A stretch of DNA of 61,027 nucleotides from Psychrobacter faecalis. GTDB lineage: Bacteria; Pseudomonadota; Gammaproteobacteria; Pseudomonadales; Moraxellaceae. Positions 27,058 to 35,788 of this stretch are shown here, one piece after another. A program made the translations under genes and the position numbers. The first letter of the stretch is position 1, and every line of letters starts with the position of its first letter. Under the pieces are notes generated by a model. It was not told the origin of the DNA. It ran no database searches and saw only the letters and a program-made list of their open reading frames with translations. The stretch spans positions 1 through 61,027 of the forward strand of contig NZ_JABAST010000018.1 of NCBI RefSeq assembly GCF_016107575.1. The letters run 5' to 3'.

Positions 27058-28286
27058 CATCCAGCGCCGTAAAACCACATCCTTCTAGGGCGTGGATATC
27101 AGGCGTCAGCCGTTGTCACCTAAGATTAAAAGAACCTTGTTAACCAAACGCATTGGGATCATACTAAACCCATGAAGACGCTCAAGCTACGCATCAAAGA
27201 CAAACATGCCACTCAGCTAAATATCTTAGCTGGTGCGGTCAACTTTGTCTGGAATTACGTTAATGAGCTAAGTTTTAAACATCTTAAGCGCACAGGCAAA
27301 TTCTTTTCAGCCTACGACTTGGCCGCTTACACCAAAGGCGCTGGTGAGTACCTGAACCTGCACAGCCAAACCTTGCAAGCGATTAGTGAGGTTCACGCCA
27401 AAAGCCGTAAACAGTTTAAAAAAGCCAAACTAAACTGGCGCACAAACAATCCTAAAGCCAAGAAAAGAAGTTTGGGCTGGATTCCTTTTAAAAAAACTGC
27501 TATCAAGCATCTAAGCACTAAACAAAGTGGCAAAAAATCTCTAAAAACAACTCTACAATTCAGTTTGGCTAAGGGTCAAAAGCTGATTATTGATGTGTGG
27601 GACAGCTATAACCTCTCGCTCTACAGCATCAATACGTGCGAGTTGGTACAAGATTCTCGCGGCCACTGGTACGCCTGTATCACTGTTAAAGAGTTTTCAG
27701 AAACAGCCTGTGGTGACGGTCAAGTCGGTATTGATTTGGGCTGTAAAGATGCCGCAGTCAGTAGTGATGGCAAGGTTCTAACTACTAAGCTGACGACTCA
27801 ATACGCAGAAAAACTGGCCATTGCTCAAAGAGCCAAAAACAAAAAACGAGTTAAGGCCATTCACGCCAAGATTAAAAATACTAGATTAGACTTGATTCAT
27901 AAATTTACATCAAAGCTTGTTAAAGCCAACAGCCTAATCGTAGTTGGTAAAATCAAGTCAAAATCATTTACTTCAAGCAAACTCGCCAAATCCGTCTATG
28001 ATGCGGGTTGGTTTGAGATAAAGCGACAACTGGACTACAAATGCGCGAACGCAGGTTGCCACTATATCGAAGTAAATGAAGCGTACACCACCCAAACCTG
28101 CTCGTGTTGCGGCTCTCGCCAAGACAGTCCGAAAGGTAGAGAAGGTCTTGGTATAAGAAAATGGTTTTGTCGTTCTTGTAAAACGACCCATCAACGTGAC
28201 GTTAATGGAGCAAAAAACATTCTCGCGGTCGGGCTTGGCCGTCTTTAGTAGGAATCCCCGTTCCTTTAGGTCGGGGAGGAAGTCAA
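27058..28286 (+). mobile_element. IS200/IS605-type element with tnpB only (IS1341-like)
   Basis: A tnpB gene bounded by imperfect terminal hairpins and no tnpA. The proposed left end starts after TTTAT (27053-27057), a plausible target-adjacent motif, and carries a hairpin CCACATCC/GGGCGTGG at 27075-27094. The right end carries the characteristic hairpin CCCCG-ttcctttaggt-CGGGG followed by AGGAAGTCAA ending at 28286. Without tnpA, movement would need a transposase supplied in trans. The boundaries are inferred from family patterns, not from a target-site comparison. Confidence 0.7.
27172..28248 (+). CDS. tnpB: RNA-guided endonuclease TnpB family protein
   Basis: A 358-residue TnpB, the IS605-family ancestor of Cas12 nucleases. 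An N-terminal OrfB-type helix-turn-helix/WED region (LNILAGAVNFVWNYVNELS) is followed by a split RuvC domain. RuvC-I is VGIDLGCKD (Asp188). A four-Cys zinc ribbon (TCSCCG to FCRSC) follows, then RuvC-III HQRDVNGAKNIL (Asp343). At the usual RuvC-II glutamate (IVVEDL-type) the sequence is LIVVGKIKS, with Gly259-Lys260. Conserved EVNEAYTTQ (Glu300, Glu303) could supply a relocated acid. The 3' end of the gene overlaps the predicted guide-RNA scaffold. The start has no good ribosome-binding site. Confidence 0.9.
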   Translation: MKTLKLRIKDKHATQLNILAGAVNFVWNYVNELSFKHLKRTGKFFSAYDLAAYTKGAGEYLNLHSQTLQAISEVHAKSRKQFKKAKLNWRTNNPKAKKRSLGWIPFKKTAIKHLSTKQSGKKSLKTTLQFSLAKGQKLIIDVWDSYNLSLYSINTCELVQDSRGHWYACITVKEFSETACGDGQVGIDLGCKDAAVSSDGKVLTTKLTTQYAEKLAIAQRAKNKKRVKAIHAKIKNTRLDLIHKFTSKLVKANSLIVVGKIKSKSFTSSKLAKSVYDAGWFEIKRQLDYKCANAGCHYIEVNEAYTTQTCSCCGSRQDSPKGREGLGIRKWFCRSCKTTHQRDVNGAKNILAVGLGRL

Positions 28287-28306
28287 GTCTAGGTAGGCTA
28301 CTGTCA
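28150..28306 (+). ncRNA. Predicted TnpB guide RNA (omega/reRNA) with guide segment
   Basis: TnpB guide RNAs are made from the 3' end of tnpB through the element's right end, with the guide taken from flanking DNA. Here the right-end hairpin at 28254-28275 is followed by AGGAAGTCAA (to 28286). The predicted guide would begin at 28287 with GTCTAGGTAGGCTACTGTCA. The 5' boundary is approximate. The IS5-family element begins at 28316, so the guide lies in the short stretch between the two elements. Confidence 0.5.
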
Positions 28307-28315
28307 TAAACATTA

Positions 28316-29180
28316 GGGGCTGTATAGAATTGAGGAACCATTGAAAAACATAAGCAACGCCTTACTCTACTGTTTACCACAACAAAGAAATAAGGCATCA
28401 CTTATGACTCGCACCAAGCTCAACGATGAACTTTGGCACAAGCTATTTATTATATTGCGACAAATTAACGTATATAACAAGCCCAATCTAAGACGTACCG
28501 TTGAAGGCATGCTGTACCGCATAAGAGTAGGCTGTCCATGGCGAGACTTACCTTCTTATTTCGGTCATTGGTCTCGCATATATCATCAATACCGTTATTG
28601 GCGTAAAACCGGTAAATGGCAAAAGCTCATGAAAATAATCACAGCAAACTATGATAGTGAATGGTTATTCATAGACGGTAGCGTGGTCAAAGCTCATCAG
28701 CATAGTTCAGATGCAGCCAGTCATCTTGATGAGGCCATTGGTAAAAGTGTTGCAGGTAATAGCAGCAATCTGCACTTAGTGGTCGATGCTTGTGGTAACC
28801 CTATACATGTTGAGCTGACAGGTGGGCAAGTACATGACGCTAAGATGGCAAAGACGTTGATAGATAGCACGATTAATAACCAGACTAAAGCGGTGATTGC
28901 AGACAGGGGCTACGATAGTAGTGATATTAGAGAGTGTATCTTCAAGCACTGTGCTGAGTCAGTCATACCCGTTAAGTCGAACTCTAAAAATAGCAACAAT
29001 GACACACTAGACTGGTATTTGTATCGTTGCCGTCACTTGGTAGAAAACGCTTTTGCTAGGTTGAAACATTTTAGGGGCATTGCCACGCGATATGATAAGC
29101 TCAAAGATAGCTATGCAGCAGCGGTAATGCTTGCTTGTGTCTTTATCTGGTTGCCACTCATTTGAATTCTATACACACCC
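28316..29180 (+). mobile_element. Complete IS5-family element (IS427-like), 865 bp
   Basis: The left end GGGGCTGTATAGAATTGAGG and the reverse complement of the right end GGGTGTGTATAGAATTCAAA share most positions of a terminal inverted repeat. TA flanks both ends (28314-28315 and 29181-29182), fitting the two-base TA duplication of this group. The size is typical for the group. The element carries one uninterrupted transposase and appears intact. It sits 29 bases right of the tnpB element and about 60 bases left of the DUF808 gene. Confidence 0.88.
28404..29165 (+). CDS. IS5-family transposase (IS427-like)
   Basis: A 253-residue DDE transposase starting MTRTKLNDELWHKLF. The frame is open upstream to 28341, but the family start fits 28404. 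An N-terminal DUF4096-type domain (GMLYRIRVGCPWRDLPSYFGHW) is followed by the catalytic acids in FIDGSVVKAHQHS (Asp), ADRGYDSSDI (Asp) and the closing RHLVENAFARLKHFRGIATRYDK (Glu). Many IS427 members need a frameshift between two frames; here it is a single continuous frame. All catalytic residues are present, so it may be active. Confidence 0.9.
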   Translation: MTRTKLNDELWHKLFIILRQINVYNKPNLRRTVEGMLYRIRVGCPWRDLPSYFGHWSRIYHQYRYWRKTGKWQKLMKIITANYDSEWLFIDGSVVKAHQHSSDAASHLDEAIGKSVAGNSSNLHLVVDACGNPIHVELTGGQVHDAKMAKTLIDSTINNQTKAVIADRGYDSSDIRECIFKHCAESVIPVKSNSKNSNNDTLDWYLYRCRHLVENAFARLKHFRGIATRYDKLKDSYAAAVMLACVFIWLPLI

Positions 29181-29202
29181 TAAATTATCCATTAAAATAA
29201 AT

Positions 29203-29232
29203 TTTCTTTCTAATTTCTTTCTAACTTTCTAA
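29203..29232 (+). repeat. Pyrimidine-rich tandem repeat before the DUF808 gene
   Basis: TTTCTTTCTAA occurs twice in tandem (29203-29213, 29214-29224) followed by a partial third copy CTTTCTAA, ending at the AAGGAG ribosome-binding site of the next gene. It lies between the right end of the IS5-family element and the start codon at 29242. Confidence 0.8.
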
Positions 29233-29241
29233 GGAGACCCT

Positions 29242-30165
29242 ATGGCTGGTGCCAGTTTATTAACCCTACTTGATGATATCAGTGTGATACTCGATGACGT
29301 TTCGGTCATGACGAAGGTCGCCGCCAAAAAAACCGCGGGGGTATTGGGTGATGATTTGGCGTTGAATGCCGAGCAGGTCACCGGCGTCACAGCAAATCGT
29401 GAACTGCCAGTCGTTTGGGCGGTCGCCAAAGGCTCGTTTATTAATAAGCTTATTTTGGTGCCAGCAGCTATACTTATTAGCGCCATTTATCCGCCTTTAA
29501 TCACCTTTTTACTGATGTGTGGTGGCCTGTTTTTGGTTTATGAAGGCGCTGAAAAAGTGATTCATCGCTTTTGGCCGCATGCCTTGCCAGATGATGAAGA
29601 GCAAAATGCCCGTCGGCAAGCCAACGCAGATCAAAACGTTGATTTGGTCGCCTTTGAAAAAGAAAAAATCAAAGGGGCGGTGCGTACTGATTTTATTTTA
29701 TCGGCAGAAATTATTGTGATTGCGCTAGGTGCGACGGCAACTGCTACGTTGTTGCAGCGTAGTTTGGTGCTCTCTATTTTAGCCATCGGTATTACTGTTG
29801 GTATTTATGGTTTGGTCGCGGGCATCGTTAAAATTGATGACTTAGGCTTGCATATGATGGAGAAAGACGGTGATTTTACTCAAAAAGTCGGTAAGGTTTT
29901 ATTTACGGCAGCGCCTAAATTAATGAAGTTTTTATCTATCGCTGGGACTTTGGCGATGTTTTTAGTCGGTGGCGGTATTTTGGTGCACGGTATTAACTTT
30001 TTGCATCATGAGGTTGAAGATATTGCGCATTTGACAGGCGTGTTTGAAAGCTTTACCACTGCCTTATTAAATGGCGTTATCGGTTTTATTATTGGCGCTG
30101 CTATCGTTGCGCTATTTACGGTTATCAATAAGATACGTCATAAAGACGAGCCTACTGCCCATTGA
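29242..30165 (+). CDS. DUF808 (YedI) family inner-membrane protein
   Basis: A 307-residue polytopic membrane protein matching the DUF808 start MAGASLLTLLDDISVILDDVSVMTKVAAKKTAGVLGDDLALNAEQVTG in short blocks (for example VLDDVSVMTKVA and GDDLALNAEQV). About six to seven hydrophobic segments follow, including LILVPAAILISAIYPPLITF, IIVIALGATATATLL, LSIAGTLAMFLVGGGILVHG and ALLNGVIGFIIGAAIVALF. Its function is unknown. AAGGAG is five bases before the ATG. The IS5-family element has landed just upstream, so the native promoter may have been displaced. A bidirectional terminator follows. Confidence 0.9.
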   Translation: MAGASLLTLLDDISVILDDVSVMTKVAAKKTAGVLGDDLALNAEQVTGVTANRELPVVWAVAKGSFINKLILVPAAILISAIYPPLITFLLMCGGLFLVYEGAEKVIHRFWPHALPDDEEQNARRQANADQNVDLVAFEKEKIKGAVRTDFILSAEIIVIALGATATATLLQRSLVLSILAIGITVGIYGLVAGIVKIDDLGLHMMEKDGDFTQKVGKVLFTAAPKLMKFLSIAGTLAMFLVGGGILVHGINFLHHEVEDIAHLTGVFESFTTALLNGVIGFIIGAAIVALFTVINKIRHKDEPTAH

Positions 30166-30227
30166 TCTTGTTGCTCAAAAGTTCTGTTTATCAAAGCTTG
30201 GCATTGATATAAAGCTCTATTAATGAA

Positions 30228-30262
30228 AAAGCCCCAAAGTTGCTAACAACTTTGGGGCTTTG
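30228..30262. terminator. Bidirectional terminator between the DUF808 gene and rne
   Basis: AAAGCCCCAAAGTTG pairs with CAACTTTGGGGCTTT around CTAA, flanked by A and T runs. It can serve the DUF808 gene (plus) and rne (minus). Confidence 0.9.
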
Positions 30263-30293
30263 ATATTTTATAAAAGAGTATTAATGATAGCTA

Positions 30294-33200
30294 TTAGCTT
30301 TCGCTATCAGAATCGTCATTCTCTGATTTTTCCGCTTGCGTCGGCTTTTTATGCTCCGCTTTCGGCTTACGCGTCCGCGCTTTTGGGACTTTTGGCGTGG
30401 TTAAATTAAACATGCCTTTTTGTGGTAGTAATTGCTCAGCCACATTTTCGATCATGTTTTTATAACTGGCGATGGTCGTTTTTGACTTCGCCGCCTGAAT
30501 TTCCTCTTTTGTCGCTTGCTCAGATAGCTGTTCAGTTGACTCAGACGCTTGCTCGTTTTCGTTTTGCACAACATCAGAGTCACCATCAGCATCTTTAGCT
30601 TCAGTATCTACTGTCTGAACTTTGTCCGCTTCTACAGCATTAACCTCAGGTTGCTCAGCGTTCTCTGCTTCTAGTGCTTGCTCTACTTTTAGCAGTTCTT
30701 CACTATCAGCGCTGACATCGTCTGTCTGAGCTTGATTGGCCAGTGCAGTCGCATCTACATTCTGAGCGTCAACGTCAACGTCGCTGTCAGCTGCTAGAGA
30801 GCCATTTTTAGGCGCTTCGGCGACTGTGGTTGCAGCTGGCTCCTGATAGTCAGGATGCTGACCACGTGGATCGTTGCTCGCCCGCTTGCTAATAGGGCGG
30901 GGCTCAACGGCTGTTTTACCTTGCGCCGCAGCAAACTGACTGACGGCTTGCGTCATCGCCTCAAAGCTTGCGAGATAATCCGCTGCTAAAGGCTCGTAGC
31001 CATAGTTACTAAAGTCAAAATCTTGCTTGGCAGCTTCGCCAGTCTCGACTTTAGACTCGTTGTTACTATCTACTTTTTCGTTAACAGCGTTAGCTTGCTC
31101 TAGGTGCAAAGCGATAGCCGCATTAAAGCAATTAATCACGCCTTCAGCGGCTAAACGCGCTGGCGCCTCTGGCAAGGTTGCGCGGATAAACTCGCCAACC
31201 GTGCCGCGGATAGCTGGAGCGTTCACAGCGCGTTGCTCATTTACCACAGGCGATTGGTTATCCGATGCTGTGGTTGTCGAGGCTTGAGCATGCTGACGAC
31301 GAACCACGCGTGGATCATTGCTGGCTTGACCGAACTTTTCAGCCGTTACATAACGCTTGGCAAATAAAGCTTGATGGTCAAGTTCAAACGCTGCTTGATT
31401 GCTACTGTCAGTATCATCCGTATTAAAATCAACATTAGAACCAGTTTTCTGCGCTTTCTCAGTAGGTGCTACATCGTCATCTTTGCCGCTAGTTTCGACA
31501 GCATCACGACTTTTAGACATTGATGATTTTTCTGCTGCTGGTTGTGTAGCCTCGACATTACGCTCGTCTACAGAGTTAGCGTCAGACTTTTGCACTTTAT
31601 CATCAGTAGAGCTTAGCTTGGTTTCATCCGTTTTTGCTGCAGGTATCACTGCATCGCCACTTGCAGGATTGTCACTTTTAGCAGCGTCGGCAGTCACAGT
31701 TTGCGTACTGGTTTTTTGACTACTATCAACCGAGTCACGGCGGTTTTTAGCAGCTTGACTATCAGTAATTTGCTCAACGGCTTCCTGCTTATCTGCATTT
31801 TTCGCAGTGCTGTCTTCCTGACTTGCTTTCTGCTTATCAGCTTCATTGATAGCTTTCTCAGCGCTTTGCTTTTCAGGCGCTTGGCGAGTGGCTGCTACAG
31901 ATTTACTATCATCTAAAGACAAGTGCACAACTTCTGGCGACTTGAGCTCTGTAGACGCTTCATTGACCTGTAATACCACTTCATTAGGGTCTTGGTTGCG
32001 GCGCGCGCTTGATTGGCTTTTGTCATTACCGTTACTAGTTTCTTTATTGCTATGCTCGTTATTCGCACTTAACGTCTCACCGCGCTCAATTTTGCCGCGT
32101 GAGGAGCGCTGACTGTTTGATTTACGCTTGGCACGCGTTTGCTCATCTATTGTATTAGCGTCTTTCCTAGCAGCGTCATTGTGCTCGGTATTGCTATTGT
32201 CATGTCCATTACGACCGCTGTCTTGGCGGTTGTTACGATTACGGTCGTTGGTGCGTCGATTATCATGCTGACGTTTATCTTGGCTATCAGCCTGCTTGTC
32301 GTCAGTGCCGGTTGAGCGGCTGTCGTCTACGTTGTTGCTAGCAGCATTACCATTGGACTCATCTGACTGCTCTTTTCTTTGACGCGTTTTAGAAGGTCTT
32401 GATTTACGCGATTTACGTCTTCTTCTGTCTTCAGCGTCGTTGTTATCATCAGTATTACTATTAGCGGCTTGCTGACGATTAGTGTTCGGCTGTTGCTCAG
32501 TGTTCTGCTGATTGCTTGCCGTTTGCGGCGCTGCTGCGGCTTGAGTGTTGGCGTCTAGGGCGCTGTTATCGATTTGTCCAAATGAGCCAAGGCTTTGAGC
32601 GCCCGTGTTTACCAGTGCTTCAATGGCTTTGGCAGCATCACGACTACTGACCTTAGGCGTCGTCGATGCTTGCGGCGCTTGGGCAAATAGGTTGGATAAC
32701 CAAGCGACTGCTTGCGGTTGGGCAGCAGTCGCGTTATTGTTTTGTGAAGCTACTGGCGCCGCGGTAGTCGCAACAGTTGGGGTGTTTTGTGACTGAGTTT
32801 GGGGTTGGGGCGCACGTGTTGTTGCATTGCTAGCGTTAGTATTGGCATTGCTACGATGGTCATTACTATGACTGGTCGTGTTTTGCTGCTGACTACTGGC
32901 TCGAGGAGTCGCTTGACTGTTTTTATTGCTACCATTATCAGCTACTTGACGAGGCTGGCGCGTTGGCTGCTGCTCAGGGCGCACTGAATCAGCGGTCTGC
33001 CAGTCGACGTTATAACCTAAATCGCTATGCTCTTGCTGCTGGGTATCGGTGATACGCTCATAGCTCGATGGCGCAAAGCCATCACGATTAAAATGTAGCT
33101 TAAAGTTTGGCGATTCTAAATGCGCGTGCGGTAAAATCGTGATACGCGTACCGCTGTCTTGCTCCAAATAAACCAAGCTATCGCGCTTTTCGTTTAATAA

Positions 33201-34538
33201 GAAAGCCGCGATATCGGTTGGCACTTCGGCCTGTACTTCGCCTTGACGTTCTTTTAAGGCGATTTGTTCAATCTGACGCATAATCGACAATGATAGCGAG
33301 CGCAAATCACGAATCATGCCATTGCCATGGCAACGCGGGCAAATATAGCCGGTCGACTCTTCTAGCGATGGGCGCAGGCGCTGACGGCTCATTTCCATCA
33401 AACCAAATTTAGAAATATCACCAAACTGTACACGCGCGCGGTCGTATTTGGTCGCGTCAACCAGACGTTTTTCCACTTCTTTTTGATGCTTATTGTCATT
33501 CATATCGATGAAATCAATGACAATCAAACCGCCCATATCACGCAGACGTAACTGGCGTGCAATCTCATCGGCAGCTTCTAGGTTGGTATGATAGGCAGTT
33601 TCAGCAACATCTGAGCCTTTGGTTGATTTTGCTGAGTTGATATCGATAGATACTAAGGCTTCCGTTTGGTCAATAACGATTGAGCCACCTGATGGCAAGC
33701 GAACTTCACGCTGATAAGCTGTTTCAATCTGCTTTTCGATATTAAAGCGCGAAAACATCGGCTCATAATCGGTATATTTACGCAATTTTTCTGCTTGTTT
33801 TGGCATCACGGCATCGATAAAACCGGCCGCTTCGATATAAGCGTTTTCGTTATCAATCCAAATCTCGCTAATATCATCGCGTAGATAATCACGCACGGCA
33901 CGGGTGACGACGCCTGCTTCTTGGTGCACCAAACGCGGTGACGGATATTTTTGATTTTGTTCTTGGATGGCTTGCCAGATATTAAGCAAGTGATTTAAAT
34001 CGTGTTGCAAATCTTCTTGGGTCTTGCCAATACCAGCAGTACGAATGATGACGCTCATGCCTTTTGGCAAATCAAGATTACCAAGCATGCGCTTCATATC
34101 TTCGCGCAATTTGCCCGAGATTTGACGCGAAATACCGCCGCCACGAGGGTTATTTGGCATCAATACCAAATAACGCCCTGCCAAAGATACATACGTTGAT
34201 AAAGCTGCACCTTTATTGCCGCGCTCTTCTTTTTCGACTTGGACGATCAGCTCGTCACCCTCTTTGATTAGTTTTTTGATGTTTTCATCGCGTGGATTGC
34301 CGCTTAGATATTCAGCAGAGATTTCACGAATCGGCAAAAAGCCTTGGCGCTGTGAGCCATATTCGACAAATACCGCTTCAAGCGATGGCTCGACACGGGT
34401 GACGTGACCTTTATAAATGTTGGATTTTTTTTGCTCGCGGGTACGGTTTTCTAAATCGAAATCGTAAAGATGATTACCTTTACAAAGGGCAACGCGAATT
34501 TCTTCGTTTTGAGTAGCGTTGATTAAAATGCGTTTCAT
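30294..34538 (-). CDS. rne: Ribonuclease E
   Basis: A 1414-residue endoribonuclease and degradosome scaffold, longer than E. coli RNase E (1061). The catalytic half (residues 1 to about 510) has the S1 domain (KSNIYKGHVTRVEPSLEAVFVEYG), the 5' sensor, the DNase I-like site with VSIDINSA and LIVIDFIDM supplying the two metal-binding Asp, and the zinc link CPRCHGNG (Cys400, Cys403). The C-terminal 900 residues are low-complexity: a Gln/Asn/Ala-rich stretch, an Arg/Lys cluster near residue 710 (RRRRKSRKSRPSKTRQRK) likely to bind RNA, then a long acidic region. The short motif ASNDPR occurs twice (near residues 1073 and 1222). The gene is divergent from rluC across an unusually long leader region. 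Confidence 0.97.
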   Translation of the reverse strand: MKRILINATQNEEIRVALCKGNHLYDFDLENRTREQKKSNIYKGHVTRVEPSLEAVFVEYGSQRQGFLPIREISAEYLSGNPRDENIKKLIKEGDELIVQVEKEERGNKGAALSTYVSLAGRYLVLMPNNPRGGGISRQISGKLREDMKRMLGNLDLPKGMSVIIRTAGIGKTQEDLQHDLNHLLNIWQAIQEQNQKYPSPRLVHQEAGVVTRAVRDYLRDDISEIWIDNENAYIEAAGFIDAVMPKQAEKLRKYTDYEPMFSRFNIEKQIETAYQREVRLPSGGSIVIDQTEALVSIDINSAKSTKGSDVAETAYHTNLEAADEIARQLRLRDMGGLIVIDFIDMNDNKHQKEVEKRLVDATKYDRARVQFGDISKFGLMEMSRQRLRPSLEESTGYICPRCHGNGMIRDLRSLSLSIMRQIEQIALKERQGEVQAEVPTDIAAFLLNEKRDSLVYLEQDSGTRITILPHAHLESPNFKLHFNRDGFAPSSYERITDTQQQEHSDLGYNVDWQTADSVRPEQQPTRQPRQVADNGSNKNSQATPRASSQQQNTTSHSNDHRSNANTNASNATTRAPQPQTQSQNTPTVATTAAPVASQNNNATAAQPQAVAWLSNLFAQAPQASTTPKVSSRDAAKAIEALVNTGAQSLGSFGQIDNSALDANTQAAAAPQTASNQQNTEQQPNTNRQQAANSNTDDNNDAEDRRRRKSRKSRPSKTRQRKEQSDESNGNAASNNVDDSRSTGTDDKQADSQDKRQHDNRRTNDRNRNNRQDSGRNGHDNSNTEHNDAARKDANTIDEQTRAKRKSNSQRSSRGKIERGETLSANNEHSNKETSNGNDKSQSSARRNQDPNEVVLQVNEASTELKSPEVVHLSLDDSKSVAATRQAPEKQSAEKAINEADKQKASQEDSTAKNADKQEAVEQITDSQAAKNRRDSVDSSQKTSTQTVTADAAKSDNPASGDAVIPAAKTDETKLSSTDDKVQKSDANSVDERNVEATQPAAEKSSMSKSRDAVETSGKDDDVAPTEKAQKTGSNVDFNTDDTDSSNQAAFELDHQALFAKRYVTAEKFGQASNDPRVVRRQHAQASTTTASDNQSPVVNEQRAVNAPAIRGTVGEFIRATLPEAPARLAAEGVINCFNAAIALHLEQANAVNEKVDSNNESKVETGEAAKQDFDFSNYGYEPLAADYLASFEAMTQAVSQFAAAQGKTAVEPRPISKRASNDPRGQHPDYQEPAATTVAEAPKNGSLAADSDVDVDAQNVDATALANQAQTDDVSADSEELLKVEQALEAENAEQPEVNAVEADKVQTVDTEAKDADGDSDVVQNENEQASESTEQLSEQATKEEIQAAKSKTTIASYKNMIENVAEQLLPQKGMFNLTTPKVPKARTRKPKAEHKKPTQAEKSENDDSDSES

Positions 34539-35788
34539 GTTTGAATCCTATGAGTACGCATAACAACGACGGGGCAGGCTTTCGGGCAAGGGAGCAAGTG
34601 CGGTTAAGGGTAAATTAACCTGAGTAGATGTTAATGAGCGGGAGAACGTAAAGCAGAAATATCGGCAAGCACATGAGCTTTTCGTCACTGCTGTTAACCT
34701 AAAATGTATTAGCCATTTATCCTGCTAATGTCGGTAACGTTCGTATAGATAAGGTAGGGTGTAAAGCTACTATCTATATCATATTATGAGTAGGCTTGGT
34801 CTAACGATTAAGGCACGTGCGGGTTTGTGGTCTTTTTGACAGTCATTTATCCAAGTTTAATCCGCACACCTTGTAAGGGCGGCGATGGATAAGGACTGAG
34901 ATTTAAGAGGTCACAATTACCAAAAAAGCATCGTGTTGTCACAATTAATCAATCAAGGTCTAGCAATCATAGCGCTGTTAATAAAGAACTGTTTTATCGG
35001 TAAGTGCTAGTGCATAAAACAGTACCGTGCAGCGGTTATCCTTTTAGGTAAAGCAATTGGTCATTCTTTATTTATCGTTCTTTTGGCTATCACGTCAAAA
35101 ATATCTGGGGTAACTCAAAGCTAGGTGGCGCTGCTCTAATCATCAGCGGGGCGTACTTGGCAAACAGAATAAATGACCGGCTTATCGGCGCGGTGTCTCT
35201 TGTCTATCCTACTTCGCGTGCTCTGTTTGACCACCAATACTCAGGCAGCTATCGATAATCAATCAATGATGCTCGATTCTGGCTTTAAGCGACCCAAACT
35301 TGCTCAACTGTGCGCTAAAGGACTGGCTGATAATTAGTTATGCGTGATAAATAATTATCAAAATAAGTCGTGGTTAGGCGGTAGTGAGTAAATGTTATGT
35401 TGTTATCGCGCGATAAAATGGTTGTTAGCCAATTTATCAAAGCGATGTCGTTTAATATCAGCGTGTTTTGTCTTGATAAAAAACTATATTACTAAAAAAC
35501 GTTGTACTAAAAATTTTGGGTACTGATACATCCTATATATAGATAATTATCAGCGTTGTTCTTACAATTTATGGGGCATTATAGGGTATATCAAGGGATA
35601 TAACACCCTTAAAATCAGATGAAACGCACAAGTTTGGCAACCTTTATAACGGCCATCGCCTGACTAACCAGTAGTAGCAACGGCGCAATATTGTCTGTAA
35701 CAACAAGGAATTATTGTCGCAGCCTCTGCTTAATTGGCGCTCAACATGCTAAACTATAGCAAATCTTTGTGTAAATACCTAACTAAAA
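34539..35788. other. Long rne/rluC divergent region, possible structured rne leader
   Basis: 1250 bases with no credible gene on either strand. E. coli rne has a leader of a few hundred bases through which RNase E controls its own message, and a long leader here would fit. Visible structure near rne includes GGTTAA-n7-TTAACC (34602-34620), a nine-base stem GTGCGGGTT/AATCCGCAC with one G-T pair at 34817-34825 and 34859-34867, and a small hairpin CCTTGTAAGG just after it. Toward 35750 a TAAACT/TATAG cluster may be the rluC -10. A 23-codon frame at 35266-35337 was judged spurious. Unknown small RNAs cannot be excluded. Confidence 0.5.

Noticed and set aside
27085..27094. CTAGGGCGTG in the tnpB left-end hairpin is identical to the first ten bases of the MITE at 37737
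   Set aside because: The match stops after ten bases and the contexts differ. A shared ten-mer is expected by chance in this window.
28316..29180. IS5-family element considered as a gene interrupter
   Set aside because: Flanking sequences do not form two halves of a gene; the element lies in a spacer next to the tnpB element.
35127..35139. GGCGCTGCTCTAA occurs here and at 50726-50738, both in long empty spacers
   Set aside because: A 13-base match between two sites in 61 kb is expected by chance many times over, and the flanks differ.
35266..35337. A 23-codon frame in the rne/rluC spacer
   Set aside because: Too short, no ribosome-binding site, and no recognisable peptide.
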